DNA from: Actinomyces sp.
Lineage (GTDB): Bacteria > Actinomycetota > Actinomycetes > Actinomycetales > Actinomycetaceae
Reading direction: 5' to 3'
Length of the DNA stretch: 64,000 bases
NCBI GenBank assembly: GCA_022649165.1
Contig: JALCNR010000001.1
Span: 124,001-188,000, forward strand
Under the pieces are notes generated by a model. The model saw only the letters and a program-made list of their open reading frames with translations. It did no database searches and was not told the origin of the DNA. Positions 34,353-43,329 of the stretch are shown one piece after another. The first letter of the stretch is position 1. Each line of letters starts with the position of its first letter. A program made the position numbers and the translations under genes.

Positions 34353-35064
34353 TGCGGTCGGCTTCCTCGAGGGTGTCCGGTGCGGTCTGGCGGTACAAGG
34401 CGCCCGTGGCCGGACAGCGCCACAGGTCGCCCGCATCGGCGAGGGCGTCCCGCGCCCCGGACGCCGAGTGGTCACGCGCGTGCGACCACTCGGCGCGGCC
34501 GTCGCCGGGTCCTGCCGGGACCAGGGGGACGCCTGCGCGACCCACCCACCCGACGCGGCGGGCCGGGACGCCGGCGACCAGGGCGAACGCAGGGACATCA
34601 TGAGTGACCACAGCACCGGCCGCGACGGTCGCCCACTGGCCGATGGACACGGGCGCGACGCACACGGCACGCGCCCCGATCGACGCGCCCCGCCCGATCG
34701 CGACCCCGACGGGATCCCAGTCCGCGGCGGACTTCAGGGAGCCATCGGGGTTGACGGCCCGCGGGGTGTGGTCATTCGTGAGGACTGCGGCCGGACCGAT
34801 GAACACGCCGTCGGCCAGTTCGGCCGGCTCATAGACCAGGGCCTGGTTCTGCACCTTGCAGCGGGCGCCCATACGGACCCCGGTGCCGATGTAGGCGCCC
34901 CGGCCGATGATGCAGTCAGAGCCGATGACGGCGCCCTCGCGCACCTGCGCAAGGTGCCACACACGGGTCCCGGCGCCGATGCGGGCGCGCGGGTCCACGT
35001 CAGCGCTCGCGGCGATGGCGACGCCGTCACCCGGCGCGGCGGCGGTTACGGGATCCTGCGGCAT
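34345..35064 (-). CDS. Left-handed beta-helix N-acetyltransferase, WbpD/WlbB-like
   Basis: 239 residues. Hexapeptide repeats run from ARIGAGTRVWHLAQVREGAV through IGRGAYIGTGVRMG and end in VAGVPARRVGWVG. LTNDHTPRA with a His is typical of UDP-3-amino-sugar acetyltransferases. The C-terminal tail contains the palindrome-encoded AEWSHARDHS, then a DLWRCPATGALYR segment that looks like a half zinc ribbon. It is the first gene of the acetyltransferase-aminotransferase-dehydrogenase set; RBS AGGGGAG before ATG 35064. Confidence 0.87.
   Translation of the reverse strand: MPQDPVTAAAPGDGVAIAASADVDPRARIGAGTRVWHLAQVREGAVIGSDCIIGRGAYIGTGVRMGARCKVQNQALVYEPAELADGVFIGPAAVLTNDHTPRAVNPDGSLKSAADWDPVGVAIGRGASIGARAVCVAPVSIGQWATVAAGAVVTHDVPAFALVAGVPARRVGWVGRAGVPLVPAGPGDGRAEWSHARDHSASGARDALADAGDLWRCPATGALYRQTAPDTLEEADRND
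34462..34495. repeat. 34-bp dispersed palindrome, copy 5, inside acetyltransferase gene
   Basis: CGCCGAGTGGTCAC, centre GCGCGT, GCGACCACTCGGCG. Read on the minus strand it gives AEWSHARDHS, the same peptide as copy 3 in the glycosyltransferase, between the beta-helix and the C-terminal tail. Confidence 0.88.
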
Positions 35065-35232
35065 CGTTCTCCCCTGGTCGGACTGCCCCCAATCCTACGT
35101 TCCCCGACGCGGAACGCCGTCCGTCCGCAGCCGTCCGGCCTGGTGCCATTCGCGGCGCCGGCGAGGGGAGCCCGCGACCGCGATGGGGCCGATGGCGCCA
35201 CGCCGTCGTTCGATGCAGGCACAATAGTGGTC

Positions 35233-35907
35233 GTGACCGACATGGACGACGTCTGGGTGGTGGTTCCCCTGTACAACGAGGCCGCCGTCATCGACGACGT
35301 CGTCTCCGGACTTCGGGCGGTGTTCCCCCATGTCCTCTGCGTCGACGACGGATCGGCCGACGGATCGGGCGACCGGGCGCTCGCCGCAGGCGCCCACGTG
35401 GCGACCCACCCCATCAATCTGGGGCAGGGGGCGGCCCTGCAGACGGGGTTCGACTACGTCCTGCGCCGCACGGATGCGCGTTTCGCCCTCACCTTCGACG
35501 CCGACGGTCAGCACCGCGTCGAGGACGCCGTCCGCATGGTCGACGCCGCCCGGAGCGATGACCTCGCCATCGTCCTGGGCTCGCGTTTCCTTGAGGGCCC
35601 TACCGAGACGGGACGCGCGCGCCGAGCCGTCCTCAAGGTGGCCGCGGCCGTCACGCGGTGGCGCACGCGCATGCGTCTCACTGACGCGCACAACGGGCTG
35701 AGGCTGATCCGCCGCGATGCACTGGGGGCCGTTCACCTCGATCAGAACCGGATGGCCCACGCCACCCAGATCGTCACCCAGCTGGCCCGCACCGGACTGC
35801 CCTGGCGCGAGGTCCCCGTCCGCATCCGCTACACCGACTACTCGCGATCGAAGGGGCAATCCCTACTGAACTCGGTCAATATCCTCGTCGAGCTGGTGAT
35901 GGGCTGA
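35233..35907 (+). CDS. Glycosyltransferase family 2
   Basis: 224 residues. GT-A fold: VWVVVPLYNEAAVIDDVV, LCVDDGSADGSGDRAL, NLGQGAALQTGFDYVL, and LTFDADGQHRVED with the DxD-like metal site; VPVRIRYTDYSRSKGQSLLN is typical of dolichyl-phosphate-mannose-synthase-like enzymes. It probably charges a polyprenyl phosphate with a sugar. CACAAT (35220-35225) lies 7 nt before GTG 35233; ATG 35242 is an alternative. It is paired with DUF2304 as in many genomes. Confidence 0.88.
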   Translation: MTDMDDVWVVVPLYNEAAVIDDVVSGLRAVFPHVLCVDDGSADGSGDRALAAGAHVATHPINLGQGAALQTGFDYVLRRTDARFALTFDADGQHRVEDAVRMVDAARSDDLAIVLGSRFLEGPTETGRARRAVLKVAAAVTRWRTRMRLTDAHNGLRLIRRDALGAVHLDQNRMAHATQIVTQLARTGLPWREVPVRIRYTDYSRSKGQSLLNSVNILVELVMG

Positions 35908-36353
35908 TGGACGACCCCCAGACCAGGTACTGGCTGATCAAGGCGATCCTACTGGTCGCCCTGTTGTTTATCGCGTGGGTGATCGTGCGTCCCGTCCGCT
36001 CCCAGGGGCATCTGGCCCTGCGCCGCGTCGTCATGGTGGGCACCATCGTCTTCGCTATGTTCGCCGTCATGTTCCCGGGCCTGCTCAATCGGGTGGCCTG
36101 GAGGCTCGGCGTCGACCGGGGGATCAACCTGCTCGTCTACGTCCTTGTGCTGGCCCTGTTCGCGCAGATCGCGACGGCCTACCGACGCGACTCCACCGCT
36201 GAGAAGCGTCTGACGGGGCTGGCGCGGGCCGTCGCCCTGGACACGGTGCGCGACCCCGGGCGAGAGGGCGGCCCCGACGCCGGGTCCGGCGAGGACACGG
36301 ACCCGGATCCCGGTGCGGGAGCCGGATCGGGCCAGCCCCCGGACCCGGTCTGA
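35907..36353 (+). CDS. DUF2304 membrane protein
   Basis: 148 residues with three hydrophobic helices (starting YWLIKAILLVALLFIAWVIV) and a Pro/Gly/Asp-rich C-terminal tail. DUF2304 proteins regularly follow GT2 polyprenyl-phosphate glycosyltransferases and probably anchor or assist them. The start codon shares one base with the GT2 stop (TGATG). It is the last polysaccharide gene before the mobile-looking island. Confidence 0.8.
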   Translation: MDDPQTRYWLIKAILLVALLFIAWVIVRPVRSQGHLALRRVVMVGTIVFAMFAVMFPGLLNRVAWRLGVDRGINLLVYVLVLALFAQIATAYRRDSTAEKRLTGLARAVALDTVRDPGREGGPDAGSGEDTDPDPGAGAGSGQPPDPV

Positions 36354-36402
36354 GCGCCCACCGTGGTCGGTCGTCACGGGCGGCGCGCGGCCTCATGTGA
36401 GA

Positions 36403-36500
36403 GGTTCTGTTGGGTTGTTCACGGGCGGCGCGCAGGGCCGGCGCCCTGGCTGTGGGCGGTCCGGGCGTGCTGGATGAGTTGGCGGGCGATGGCGCCGTTA
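36403..36500 (-). mobile_element. Left IS-end remnant with transposase-like C-terminus
   Basis: From 36403 the plus strand reads GGTTCTGTTGGGTTGTTC; 36403-36450 matches the complement of 44589-44636 at 42 of 48 positions. On the minus strand an open frame NGAIARQLIQHARTAHSQG ends at TGA 36419-36421, just inside this end, as transposases often do. The GGTTCTGTTG terminus resembles IS6-family ends, but the family cannot be fixed from so little. Confidence 0.55.
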
Positions 36501-37104
36501 TCGGCTGGGCAGATCGAACCCGATGCGCAGCCCCGTCCCCTCGGCCAGCCGGAAACGCATTCTGCCCTGTTTGCCCCGCCCTGCCGGCTCGACTGTCCGC
36601 GCCTCTCGAATAGGCCTGCCCGGATTCACGCGCCCCTCCCGCGCCGGATCGTCGCGGCTGAGCGCCCGGGGTCGACGCCGCCCTCGTTGAGGACTCCCCG
36701 CTTCAGAGACTTCACGAGTTTGCCGAAAACGATTCGGCCATCGACCCTGGGCAGTGACAGTCCAAGAGATGTAAGTGCCCACCGCGGATGGGGCCAGTGC
36801 TTCGAACTGCGTCCATGCCCACCTCGCATCCCACGGAGACGTCCCGCTGGCGGAGTCTCCAAAGAACGCTCCCAACGATCAGCCCGTCGATCGGGCGGGC
36901 CTCGCGCGCCTCGCGGAGTCCACCACCCCGATAAGCGGAAGATGCCCCCAGACGTGAAGGCGAGAGCCCGCGAGGCGGCGCCTGGCGCGGGGGAGATCGA
37001 GGTTCCCGTGCCGCTTTGTCCGGCTCGTCGGGAATGAGGACCGACCTGGCTCGCCGGAGCGTCCCCCCCTGTCGGCACCGTCGATTCGATCCGCATCCAC
37101 GTGC
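36501..37104. other. Non-coding scar at left edge of island
   Basis: No recognisable gene on either strand. Several open frames exist but none shows a known domain or a ribosome site. The sequence becomes visibly more A+T rich towards 37,100, where the island promoter region begins. Confidence 0.4.
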
Positions 37105-37183
37105 TGTTGTGATAGCAACATATTGATCGATTATCGTCATCTCCTTTGTGAATCCGTTTTTTACTGTTGCTTGTATAACAACA
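37105..37183. promoter_or_regulatory. Candidate IclR operators before the lyase operon
   Basis: Two inverted repeats lie here: TGTTGTGATAGCAACA (37105-37120) and TGTTG, nine bases, CAACA (37165-37183). Both contain TGTTGCT-like half sites, which recur at 44220-44227 and 44293-44300 before the iclR gene. The region is A+T rich and 175-250 bp before the first lyase start. Confidence 0.5.
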
Positions 37184-37357
37184 TGCGTCGACGACGAGGA
37201 CGCTCTGGCGATAGCTTCGATGTGTCCACAGACCTCACGAGTCCCCGCCGCGACAAGAGATGTCGACGGTGCGTCGGATGCGCCGGTTCTGTGGTCACCG
37301 CAAATCGACCCGCGTCGACGCGTCTGGCCGTATGCGCAAGCTCAGAGGGGGAAGACA

Positions 37358-38611
37358 GTGACGGGCCAACACCTGTATGGCAAGCAGACGGAACTTGGTG
37401 TCGAGAACTTCGGACCAGGTCGCCGCCGGGCCTCGGACGTCCCGATGCTCATCAAGAACTACGGGCTGGTCAAGGAGGCAGCCGCCGAAGCCAACCGGAA
37501 GCTCGGAGTGATCTCCGGTTCCCAGGCGCAGGCCATCGAGCAGGCCGCCCACGAGGTGGCGCAGGGACTGCACAACGAGCAGTTCCCGACAGCCCTCGTC
37601 GTGGGTGGCGGCGGAACGACCACCAACATGAATGTCAACGAGGTCATCGCCGCCCGGGCATCTGAGATCGCTGGCACGCTGATCCACCCGAACGATCACG
37701 TCAACGCGTCACAGTCCACGAATGACAGCTATCCCACCGCGATGGCTCTGACTGTCCTGGACCTCGCCGAAGCCCCGATCCGGGCGTTGGACGACCTGGC
37801 CCTCGCGTTCGACTCAAAGGCGGATGAGTACGACCAGACGATCCGGCTCGGACGGACCTGCCTTCAGGATGCCGTCACCCTGACCGTCGGAGAGACCCAC
37901 AGATCGCACTCCGCAGCGATCCGACGGACGACGAGCCAGTTGCGCACGGCGGTGTCTGCGCTCACCGAGATCCCCCTCGGCGCCACGGTTCTCGGGAGCG
38001 GCATCGGTGCCGCATCCGGTTACCGCCGGGAAGCCGTCGCTCAGCTCTCGAAGCTGACCGGACGCGAGTTAGCTCCTTCTCCGGACATGTTCGACGCTCT
38101 CGCAAACCTCGACCCGTACGCCCGCATCGCCCATGCCGGCGCTCGCACAGCCCTCACGATGGCGAAGATCGCACAAGACCTCCGGGTCCTCTCCTCGGGG
38201 CCCTTGGCCGGGATCGAGGAGGTGATGCTCCCCGCTACTCAGGCAGGGTCGTCCATTATGCCCGGCAAGATCAATCCGGTGATTCCCGAGTATGTCATGC
38301 AACTGAGCTATCGGATCCGCGGAACGTCCAGCACGGTGGAGATGGCCGCTGCGGCCGGCGAGCTCGAGTTGAACATCATGGAGCCCATCATCATCGACAG
38401 CCTCATCGACATCTTCGACGACCTCAAATCTGCCGCCACGATCTTCGCGGACAAGTGCATCAAGGGCCTCACCTGGGATGGCTCCCGTCTGCAGGCCAAT
38501 GCATCGGCTGCCTTCGACAGGTGGATCAAGAAGTCCTCCGAGGTCGGTTACGAGGAGACAACCCGTGAGGTCACGGAGTACTGGACGAACGCCAAGCACG
38601 ACATCCCATGA
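37358..38611 (+). CDS. Aspartase/fumarase-superfamily C-N or C-O lyase, first paralogue
   Basis: 417 residues, shorter than AspA (about 470). Conserved blocks: GGGGTTTNMNVNEVIA (83-98), NASQSTNDSYPTA (116-128), GRTCLQDAVTLTVGETH (165-181) and the superfamily signature GSSIMPGKINPVIPE (297-311) with the catalytic Ser loop. These enzymes add or remove an amine or water at fumarate. Cys 168 replaces the His of fumarase or Gln of AspA at the GRTxLQD site, so the substrate may differ from aspartate. GTG 37358 has GAGGGGGA upstream. It begins an operon with a second lyase, a C4-dicarboxylate transporter and an MmgE/PrpD protein. Confidence 0.85.
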   Translation: MTGQHLYGKQTELGVENFGPGRRRASDVPMLIKNYGLVKEAAAEANRKLGVISGSQAQAIEQAAHEVAQGLHNEQFPTALVVGGGGTTTNMNVNEVIAARASEIAGTLIHPNDHVNASQSTNDSYPTAMALTVLDLAEAPIRALDDLALAFDSKADEYDQTIRLGRTCLQDAVTLTVGETHRSHSAAIRRTTSQLRTAVSALTEIPLGATVLGSGIGAASGYRREAVAQLSKLTGRELAPSPDMFDALANLDPYARIAHAGARTALTMAKIAQDLRVLSSGPLAGIEEVMLPATQAGSSIMPGKINPVIPEYVMQLSYRIRGTSSTVEMAAAAGELELNIMEPIIIDSLIDIFDDLKSAATIFADKCIKGLTWDGSRLQANASAAFDRWIKKSSEVGYEETTREVTEYWTNAKHDIP

Positions 38612-38860
38612 CCTCGGACGCAGGAGCAGAGCCGCTCGGCCAACCGCGTCACAACAGAGCGCAGACGGCACATCCTTTGCATTCGCGACACCGCTCCCAC
38701 CGACGAGGACGCCGCACTGAACACGCGACCACCACCGCAAACGGCCCCATTCACCGCGGCGCGACCGATCCAAGAACCAAACCAGCACAGTCGCTGACCA
38801 CAGCCGAGCGATCTCCCGTGCTGCCGTCACACCCAGAAACCAGAAAGAAGACACATCTCG

Positions 38861-40138
38861 ATGACGCGAAACAATTCAGGAAAGACCTACTACGGCAGCT
38901 TCACCGCGAACGCCCTCTCGAATTCTCCAGACGGACCATCAATCTCAGAATACCCGGACTTCGTCGACGCCTACACGCAGGTGAAGCGGGCGTGCGCCCA
39001 GGCGGGTCGCGACACAGGGATCGTCGCTCCCGACATCTGCGAGGCGATCGTCCGTGCCTGCGACGCGATCCTCACGGGAGATTACAACGATCAGTTCATC
39101 TCAAAGCTCCAGGCTGGTGGCTCAGCGACCACGACGAACATGAACTTCAACGAGGTCATCGCCGCCCTCGCCTCGGAGATCCTCGGTGACGGCCGCGCAG
39201 TCGAGCCCATCGACGACGTGAACCATGCGCAGTCGAGCAACGACACCTATCCGACCGCCATGCACATCTGTCTGGTCGGCCGCCTCGACGCGGTCGTCGC
39301 CGAGCTCCGACAGCTCCTTTCCAGCCTCCTCGAGAAGGCGGAGGCGTACGGCGACGAGCGTCGGCTCGGTCGTACGTGCCTCATGGACGCAGTGACTCTC
39401 ACCATCGGCCAGACCCATCAGGGGCAGGCGACCTCTGTTGCTCGAATCATCAGAGAAGTCGAAGCCGCCCGCGACGCTCTGTACTCCGTCCCGTTGGGCG
39501 CAACCGCGATCGGCACTGGGATCGGCGCCCCGGATGGGTACGGCTGCAAGGCCACCGAGTACCTGGCCCAAACGATAGGTCGCCCCTATCGGCAGGCTGA
39601 GGACCTTTTCGATGCGATGGCCAATGTCGATGAGATCGTCGCGGCTGCACACGTCCTCCGGCGCGCCTCGATGATCCTCTACAAGCTGGCTGCCGATGTC
39701 CGTCTCCTCTCTTCGGGTCCTCAAGGCGGGTTCCGCGAGATCAAGCTGAAGAAGCTTCAGGCCGGATCCTCGATCATGCCCGGCAAGGTGAATCCCACGA
39801 TTCCCGAGGCGACCATGACCTGCATGATTCGCGTACGTGGGTGGGTCGACATGGTCGAGGAGGCCGCAGACGCCGGAGAGCTCGAGATCAACGTCTTCGA
39901 GCCCATCTTCCTTGAGGCCATGATCGGCGCGATGGACAACATCATCCAGGGGTCCCAACTGTTCCGTGAGCGTTGCTTCGACACCATGGAATGGGATCTC
40001 GACGTGATGGCGACGAAGAACGCCTACGGCACGGATCGCTTCGTGGAGGTCTCCGAGGCCCACGGATACGACCACGCGGCGAACCTGCGCGCCGAGACTG
40101 ACCCCGACTCCGTCCACATCGTGGGCGACACACATTGA
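38861..40138 (+). CDS. Aspartase/fumarase-superfamily lyase, second paralogue
   Basis: 425 residues. Same block order as its neighbour: ATTTNMNFNEVIAALASEI (89-107), NHAQSSNDTYPTAM (121-134), GRTCLMDAVTLTIGQTHQG (170-188) and GSSIMPGKVNPTIPE (302-316). It is clearly related to the first lyase over its whole length but far from identical, so the pair may be two enzymes of one path or two subunits. The unusual GRTC motif is shared. ATG 38861 has AGAAAGAAG upstream. The 249-bp gap between the two genes holds no recognisable feature. Confidence 0.85.
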   Translation: MTRNNSGKTYYGSFTANALSNSPDGPSISEYPDFVDAYTQVKRACAQAGRDTGIVAPDICEAIVRACDAILTGDYNDQFISKLQAGGSATTTNMNFNEVIAALASEILGDGRAVEPIDDVNHAQSSNDTYPTAMHICLVGRLDAVVAELRQLLSSLLEKAEAYGDERRLGRTCLMDAVTLTIGQTHQGQATSVARIIREVEAARDALYSVPLGATAIGTGIGAPDGYGCKATEYLAQTIGRPYRQAEDLFDAMANVDEIVAAAHVLRRASMILYKLAADVRLLSSGPQGGFREIKLKKLQAGSSIMPGKVNPTIPEATMTCMIRVRGWVDMVEEAADAGELEINVFEPIFLEAMIGAMDNIIQGSQLFRERCFDTMEWDLDVMATKNAYGTDRFVEVSEAHGYDHAANLRAETDPDSVHIVGDTH

Positions 40139-40151
40139 GAGGAGCGTTGAC

Positions 40152-41507
40152 ATGATCTGGATTCAACTGGTTGTCGTCCTCATCGCCATCGCGATCGGCG
40201 CGAGGCTGGGCGGTATCGCCATCGGATTCGCTGGAGGAATTGGCGTTCTGGCATTAGCTTGCCTCGGCGTGACTCCTGGTGACATGCCACTCGACGTCAT
40301 CGTCATCATGATGGCCGTCATCACGACGACGGCCGCCATGCAGGCGGCTGGCGGCATGGACTATCTCGTGTATCTCACCGGCACGCTGCTCAAGAGACAC
40401 CCCAAGCAACTGGCGTTCCTCGCCCCGGTCGTCACGTGGCTGCTCGTCGTGACAAGTGGCACCGGGATGTCCTCCTTCGCGCTGTTCCCCGTCATCACAG
40501 AGGTCGCGAAGGGCACCAATATGCGTCCTTCCCGTCCTCTCACACTGTCCGCAATCGCTTCAATGACCGCAATCGTCGCCTCACCTGTCTCCGCGGCCGT
40601 GGTCTACTTCTCCGGGGTACTCGACGAGAAAGATCCGAGCATCGGCTACCTCGGTCTATTGGGCACGACGATCCCCGCAACATTGATCGGCATCATCGCG
40701 ACTGCGGCCATCATGCTTGCCATCGACAAGGTCCGAGGAACATTGGCTCTGTCCTCCGTGGAGTCGCAGAAGATGTCCGCGGGGAACGCCTCCGGCGAGC
40801 CCCGTCCCGATGGCTTGTCCACCGAGGCCCTGGACCGCGAGCTCTCTCATCTCGGATCAAAGGTGACCGCGAACGCCAAGCGCTCCGTGTGGATCTTCGT
40901 GATCACGCTCATCCTCATCATCACGTACGCCATCCTGATCAGCCCCCAGGTCGGTATCGTCGAGACTCCCGTTCTGCCGCGCGACACCGCGATCATCTCG
41001 GCGATGCTCGCCGCGGGAGCTGCGATCGTCGCATTCTGCAAGGTCAGAGTCGAGGACGTTCTCAGCACCTCCACATTCAAGTCCGGTGGCAGCTCCTACG
41101 TCTGCTGCCTCGGCGTCGCATGGCTGGGGACGACCTTCGTGACGGCCAACCAGGACACCATCGTCAACGCCCTTGGCGGGGTGCTGGAATCCGCGCCTTG
41201 GCTGCTTGCGGTGGTCCTCGTGGTCGCCTCCTCCCTCCTGTACTCTCAGGCGGCCACCGCAAAGGCACTGATGCCTCTTGCCTTGAGCCTGGTCAGTCCC
41301 GCGGTCGCTGTTGCCAGTTTCCCCGCCGTCGCCGGGTTCTTCCTCCTTCCGACCTATCCGACTGTTGTCGGAACCGTCGCGATCGATGACACAGGAAGCA
41401 CGAAAATCGGAAAGTACGTCTTCAATCACTCATTCATCGTGCCAGGCGTCATCAACATGATCATCACCGTCGCTATCGGAACCGTGCTGATCTCGGTCAT
41501 CTCATAA
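40152..41507 (+). CDS. Dcu-family C4-dicarboxylate transporter (DcuA/DcuB-like)
   Basis: 451-residue membrane protein with at least ten helices. It starts WIQLVVVLIAIAIGARLGG and IGFAGGIGVLALACLGVTPGD, very close in pattern to DcuA/DcuB. Later blocks are LAPVVTWLLVVTSGTGMSSF, IVASPVSAAVVYFSG and PTYPTVVGTVAIDDTGSTKI. Dcu carriers exchange fumarate, malate or aspartate for succinate under anaerobiosis. Next to two fumarate-forming lyases it would handle their product or import an amino-dicarboxylate. RBS AGAGGAG before ATG 40152; 13 bp after lyase 2. Confidence 0.9.
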   Translation: MIWIQLVVVLIAIAIGARLGGIAIGFAGGIGVLALACLGVTPGDMPLDVIVIMMAVITTTAAMQAAGGMDYLVYLTGTLLKRHPKQLAFLAPVVTWLLVVTSGTGMSSFALFPVITEVAKGTNMRPSRPLTLSAIASMTAIVASPVSAAVVYFSGVLDEKDPSIGYLGLLGTTIPATLIGIIATAAIMLAIDKVRGTLALSSVESQKMSAGNASGEPRPDGLSTEALDRELSHLGSKVTANAKRSVWIFVITLILIITYAILISPQVGIVETPVLPRDTAIISAMLAAGAAIVAFCKVRVEDVLSTSTFKSGGSSYVCCLGVAWLGTTFVTANQDTIVNALGGVLESAPWLLAVVLVVASSLLYSQAATAKALMPLALSLVSPAVAVASFPAVAGFFLLPTYPTVVGTVAIDDTGSTKIGKYVFNHSFIVPGVINMIITVAIGTVLISVIS

Positions 41508-41604
41508 CCCGTTATGCCGACCAGCGCGAGGCGAATCTCGGCACGCTCGAACTGAGCATGAGCCACGAACTGCGTTCAACGCATCCATCATTCAAAGGAG
41601 AAAA

Positions 41605-42957
41605 ATGAGCTACGTAGAGGATCTGTTGGATGACATATGGCAGATCGATGTCGACACGACTCCGAAGGACGTGACGGACGAGACCAAACGCGCCATTTCC
41701 GACTTCTTCGGTGTCACTATCGCCGGATTTCAGAACCCAGCTGCCAAGCCAATTCTCAGGCATATCCAGATGCACTCGTCCTCAAGCGGCAGCTCCCTCC
41801 TCGGCACTTCTATGAAGGTAGAAGCGCAGATGGCCTGCCTGGGAAACGGCTATGCTGCACACGTCTACGACCTCGACGACTGTCTCCAATCAACGCTGGG
41901 GCACCCGACAGCGGCCCTGGCCCCTGCAATAGTCTGTGCCGCCGAAGAGGCCAATGCGACAGGCGCCGACGTGATTCGGGCATATCTGATCGCCCTGGAG
42001 GTCATCGGTCGAATCGGACGAGTCGCCAATCCGACGACCTCTGAGCGAGGATGGCATTGTTCGCCGGTCTTCGGTGTCATCGGCGCCGCCACGGCAGCTT
42101 CCGTGCTGCTCGGATGCGACAAGGCCACAACGGCCATGGCGATCGGGATCTCCTGCTCATACGCTTCCGGACTCCGGGCGAACTTCGGAACGCACGTGAA
42201 GGCCCTGCACATGGGAGCAGCAGCCGAACGGGGTCTGGAAGCCGCCGAACTGGCCAGGACAGGAACGACGTCATCTCTGACAGCGCTGGAGGGGACGGAC
42301 GGGTTCTTCCAGGTCTTCGCCGGCATTCCTCCAAATTCTGTGAGATATGAACCCAGCACGAATTGGGAGCTGCAAGACCCGGGTCTGATGTACAAACGTT
42401 TCTCTTGCTGCTCAGGGATGGCCCCTGCGATCGAGGCGATTCTCGAACATCCTCAGCTGAGAGAATCTGATCCGGCGGAGATCGAGTCCATACATGTCGG
42501 AACCAGCATTCTATCGCCGATGGAACTGGTCCACCCGCTTCCCCAGACAGCAATGCAATCCAAGTTCTCGATGCAATATGCAATCGCCTGCCCAATTGTT
42601 CATAGAAAGACGACCCTCGAAGTGTTCAACAACGACTCCTACGTTCAGGATGAGAGGGTCCAGGAATTGATGAAAAAGATCTATCTCGCCGTCGACCCTG
42701 AACTCGCTGAACGAGGGATGACAGCCGACGCTCCGGTGAAGATCCGTGTGGACTTTCGGGACGGGACTGCCGTCGAAACCAGGAGGGATTATGCGCGAGG
42801 AAACCCTCTGAACCGCCTGTCCGACCAGGAGATGCGCGAGAAGTTCATGGGCCTGTGTGCTCCGGTCTTGGGCACGAGCGGAGCCGCGGAGCTGTATTCA
42901 TCCCTCACGGCGCTGGAAAGCGCGGCAAATGTGCGGGACCTCACCGATCTCTGCTAG
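41605..42957 (+). CDS. MmgE/PrpD family protein (possible iminodisuccinate-type epimerase)
   Basis: 450 residues. Family blocks: DFFGVTIAGFQNPAAKPI, GNGYAAHVYDLDDCLQS, GHPTAALAPAIVCAAEE, GWHCSPVFGVIGAATAAS and FGTHVKALHMGAAAERGLEA. The family includes 2-methylcitrate dehydratase, cis-aconitate decarboxylase and the iminodisuccinate epimerase of Agrobacterium. No propionate or itaconate genes are nearby, whereas two aspartase-like lyases and a C4-dicarboxylate carrier are, so an epimerase of an aspartate-type substrate is favoured. Strong RBS AAAGGAG before ATG 41605. Confidence 0.82.
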   Translation: MSYVEDLLDDIWQIDVDTTPKDVTDETKRAISDFFGVTIAGFQNPAAKPILRHIQMHSSSSGSSLLGTSMKVEAQMACLGNGYAAHVYDLDDCLQSTLGHPTAALAPAIVCAAEEANATGADVIRAYLIALEVIGRIGRVANPTTSERGWHCSPVFGVIGAATAASVLLGCDKATTAMAIGISCSYASGLRANFGTHVKALHMGAAAERGLEAAELARTGTTSSLTALEGTDGFFQVFAGIPPNSVRYEPSTNWELQDPGLMYKRFSCCSGMAPAIEAILEHPQLRESDPAEIESIHVGTSILSPMELVHPLPQTAMQSKFSMQYAIACPIVHRKTTLEVFNNDSYVQDERVQELMKKIYLAVDPELAERGMTADAPVKIRVDFRDGTAVETRRDYARGNPLNRLSDQEMREKFMGLCAPVLGTSGAAELYSSLTALESAANVRDLTDLC

Positions 42958-43180
42958 AGCCTCGCTCCGCCGAGCCGTTCCAGTCGTCATCCGAGCGGGT
43001 CGGGGACACCCTCGGCGGCCTTGGCCCAGGTGAGCGGCTTGGGTTCCCGCTCCCGGCATCGGCCCAGCCGCGGAGGCCCTTCTCACGGACCCGAACGGAA
43101 CGGCGGTCAGTGCCGCAGCGGATCGCGATGACTTCGGCGAGCGGGCCGTTCGACTTGGCTGATCCACGACTGACGCGCCG
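42958..43180. other. Region after MmgE/PrpD gene; no gene recognised
   Basis: A short minus-strand frame (MRVVPLRRVSRGSAKSNG onward) has no family I recognise. The sequence is G+C rich again, unlike the island genes, and may be leftover host or IS DNA. Confidence 0.3.
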
Positions 43181-43203
43181 GAGTGGAACCACTCTCACTT
43201 TTT
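43181..43203 (+). terminator. Rho-independent-like terminator of lyase operon
   Basis: GAGTGG, two bases, CCACTC (43181-43194) form a 6-bp stem, followed by TCAC and five T (43199-43203). It is 224 bp after the MmgE/PrpD stop codon. Confidence 0.45.
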
Positions 43204-43329
43204 AGTGACGTTCCCGTGGAACCGTATACGTCTGTTGGGCCGGGCGGACACGATGCCGCCAGCCATGTTCACCGCCGCGAAGAGGCTGGTGGCGTCGGTC
43301 TTGACGGCTGCCCTCCTGGCGGCTCTGAT

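Noticed and set aside
35220-35240. AGTGGTCGTGACC as a degenerate palindrome copy
   Set aside because: Matches only a few core bases and lacks the right arm.
36363-37121. Several open frames on both strands as genes
   Set aside because: No ribosome site, no recognisable domain, and mutually overlapping frames of high-GC type.
43181-43194. Twelfth palindrome copy (GAGTGG/CCACTC)
   Set aside because: Only the inner six bases of each arm match and the centre is two bases; the following T-run fits a terminator better.
42941-43198. Minus-strand frame as a transposase remnant
   Set aside because: I could not recognise any transposase motif, so no call is made.
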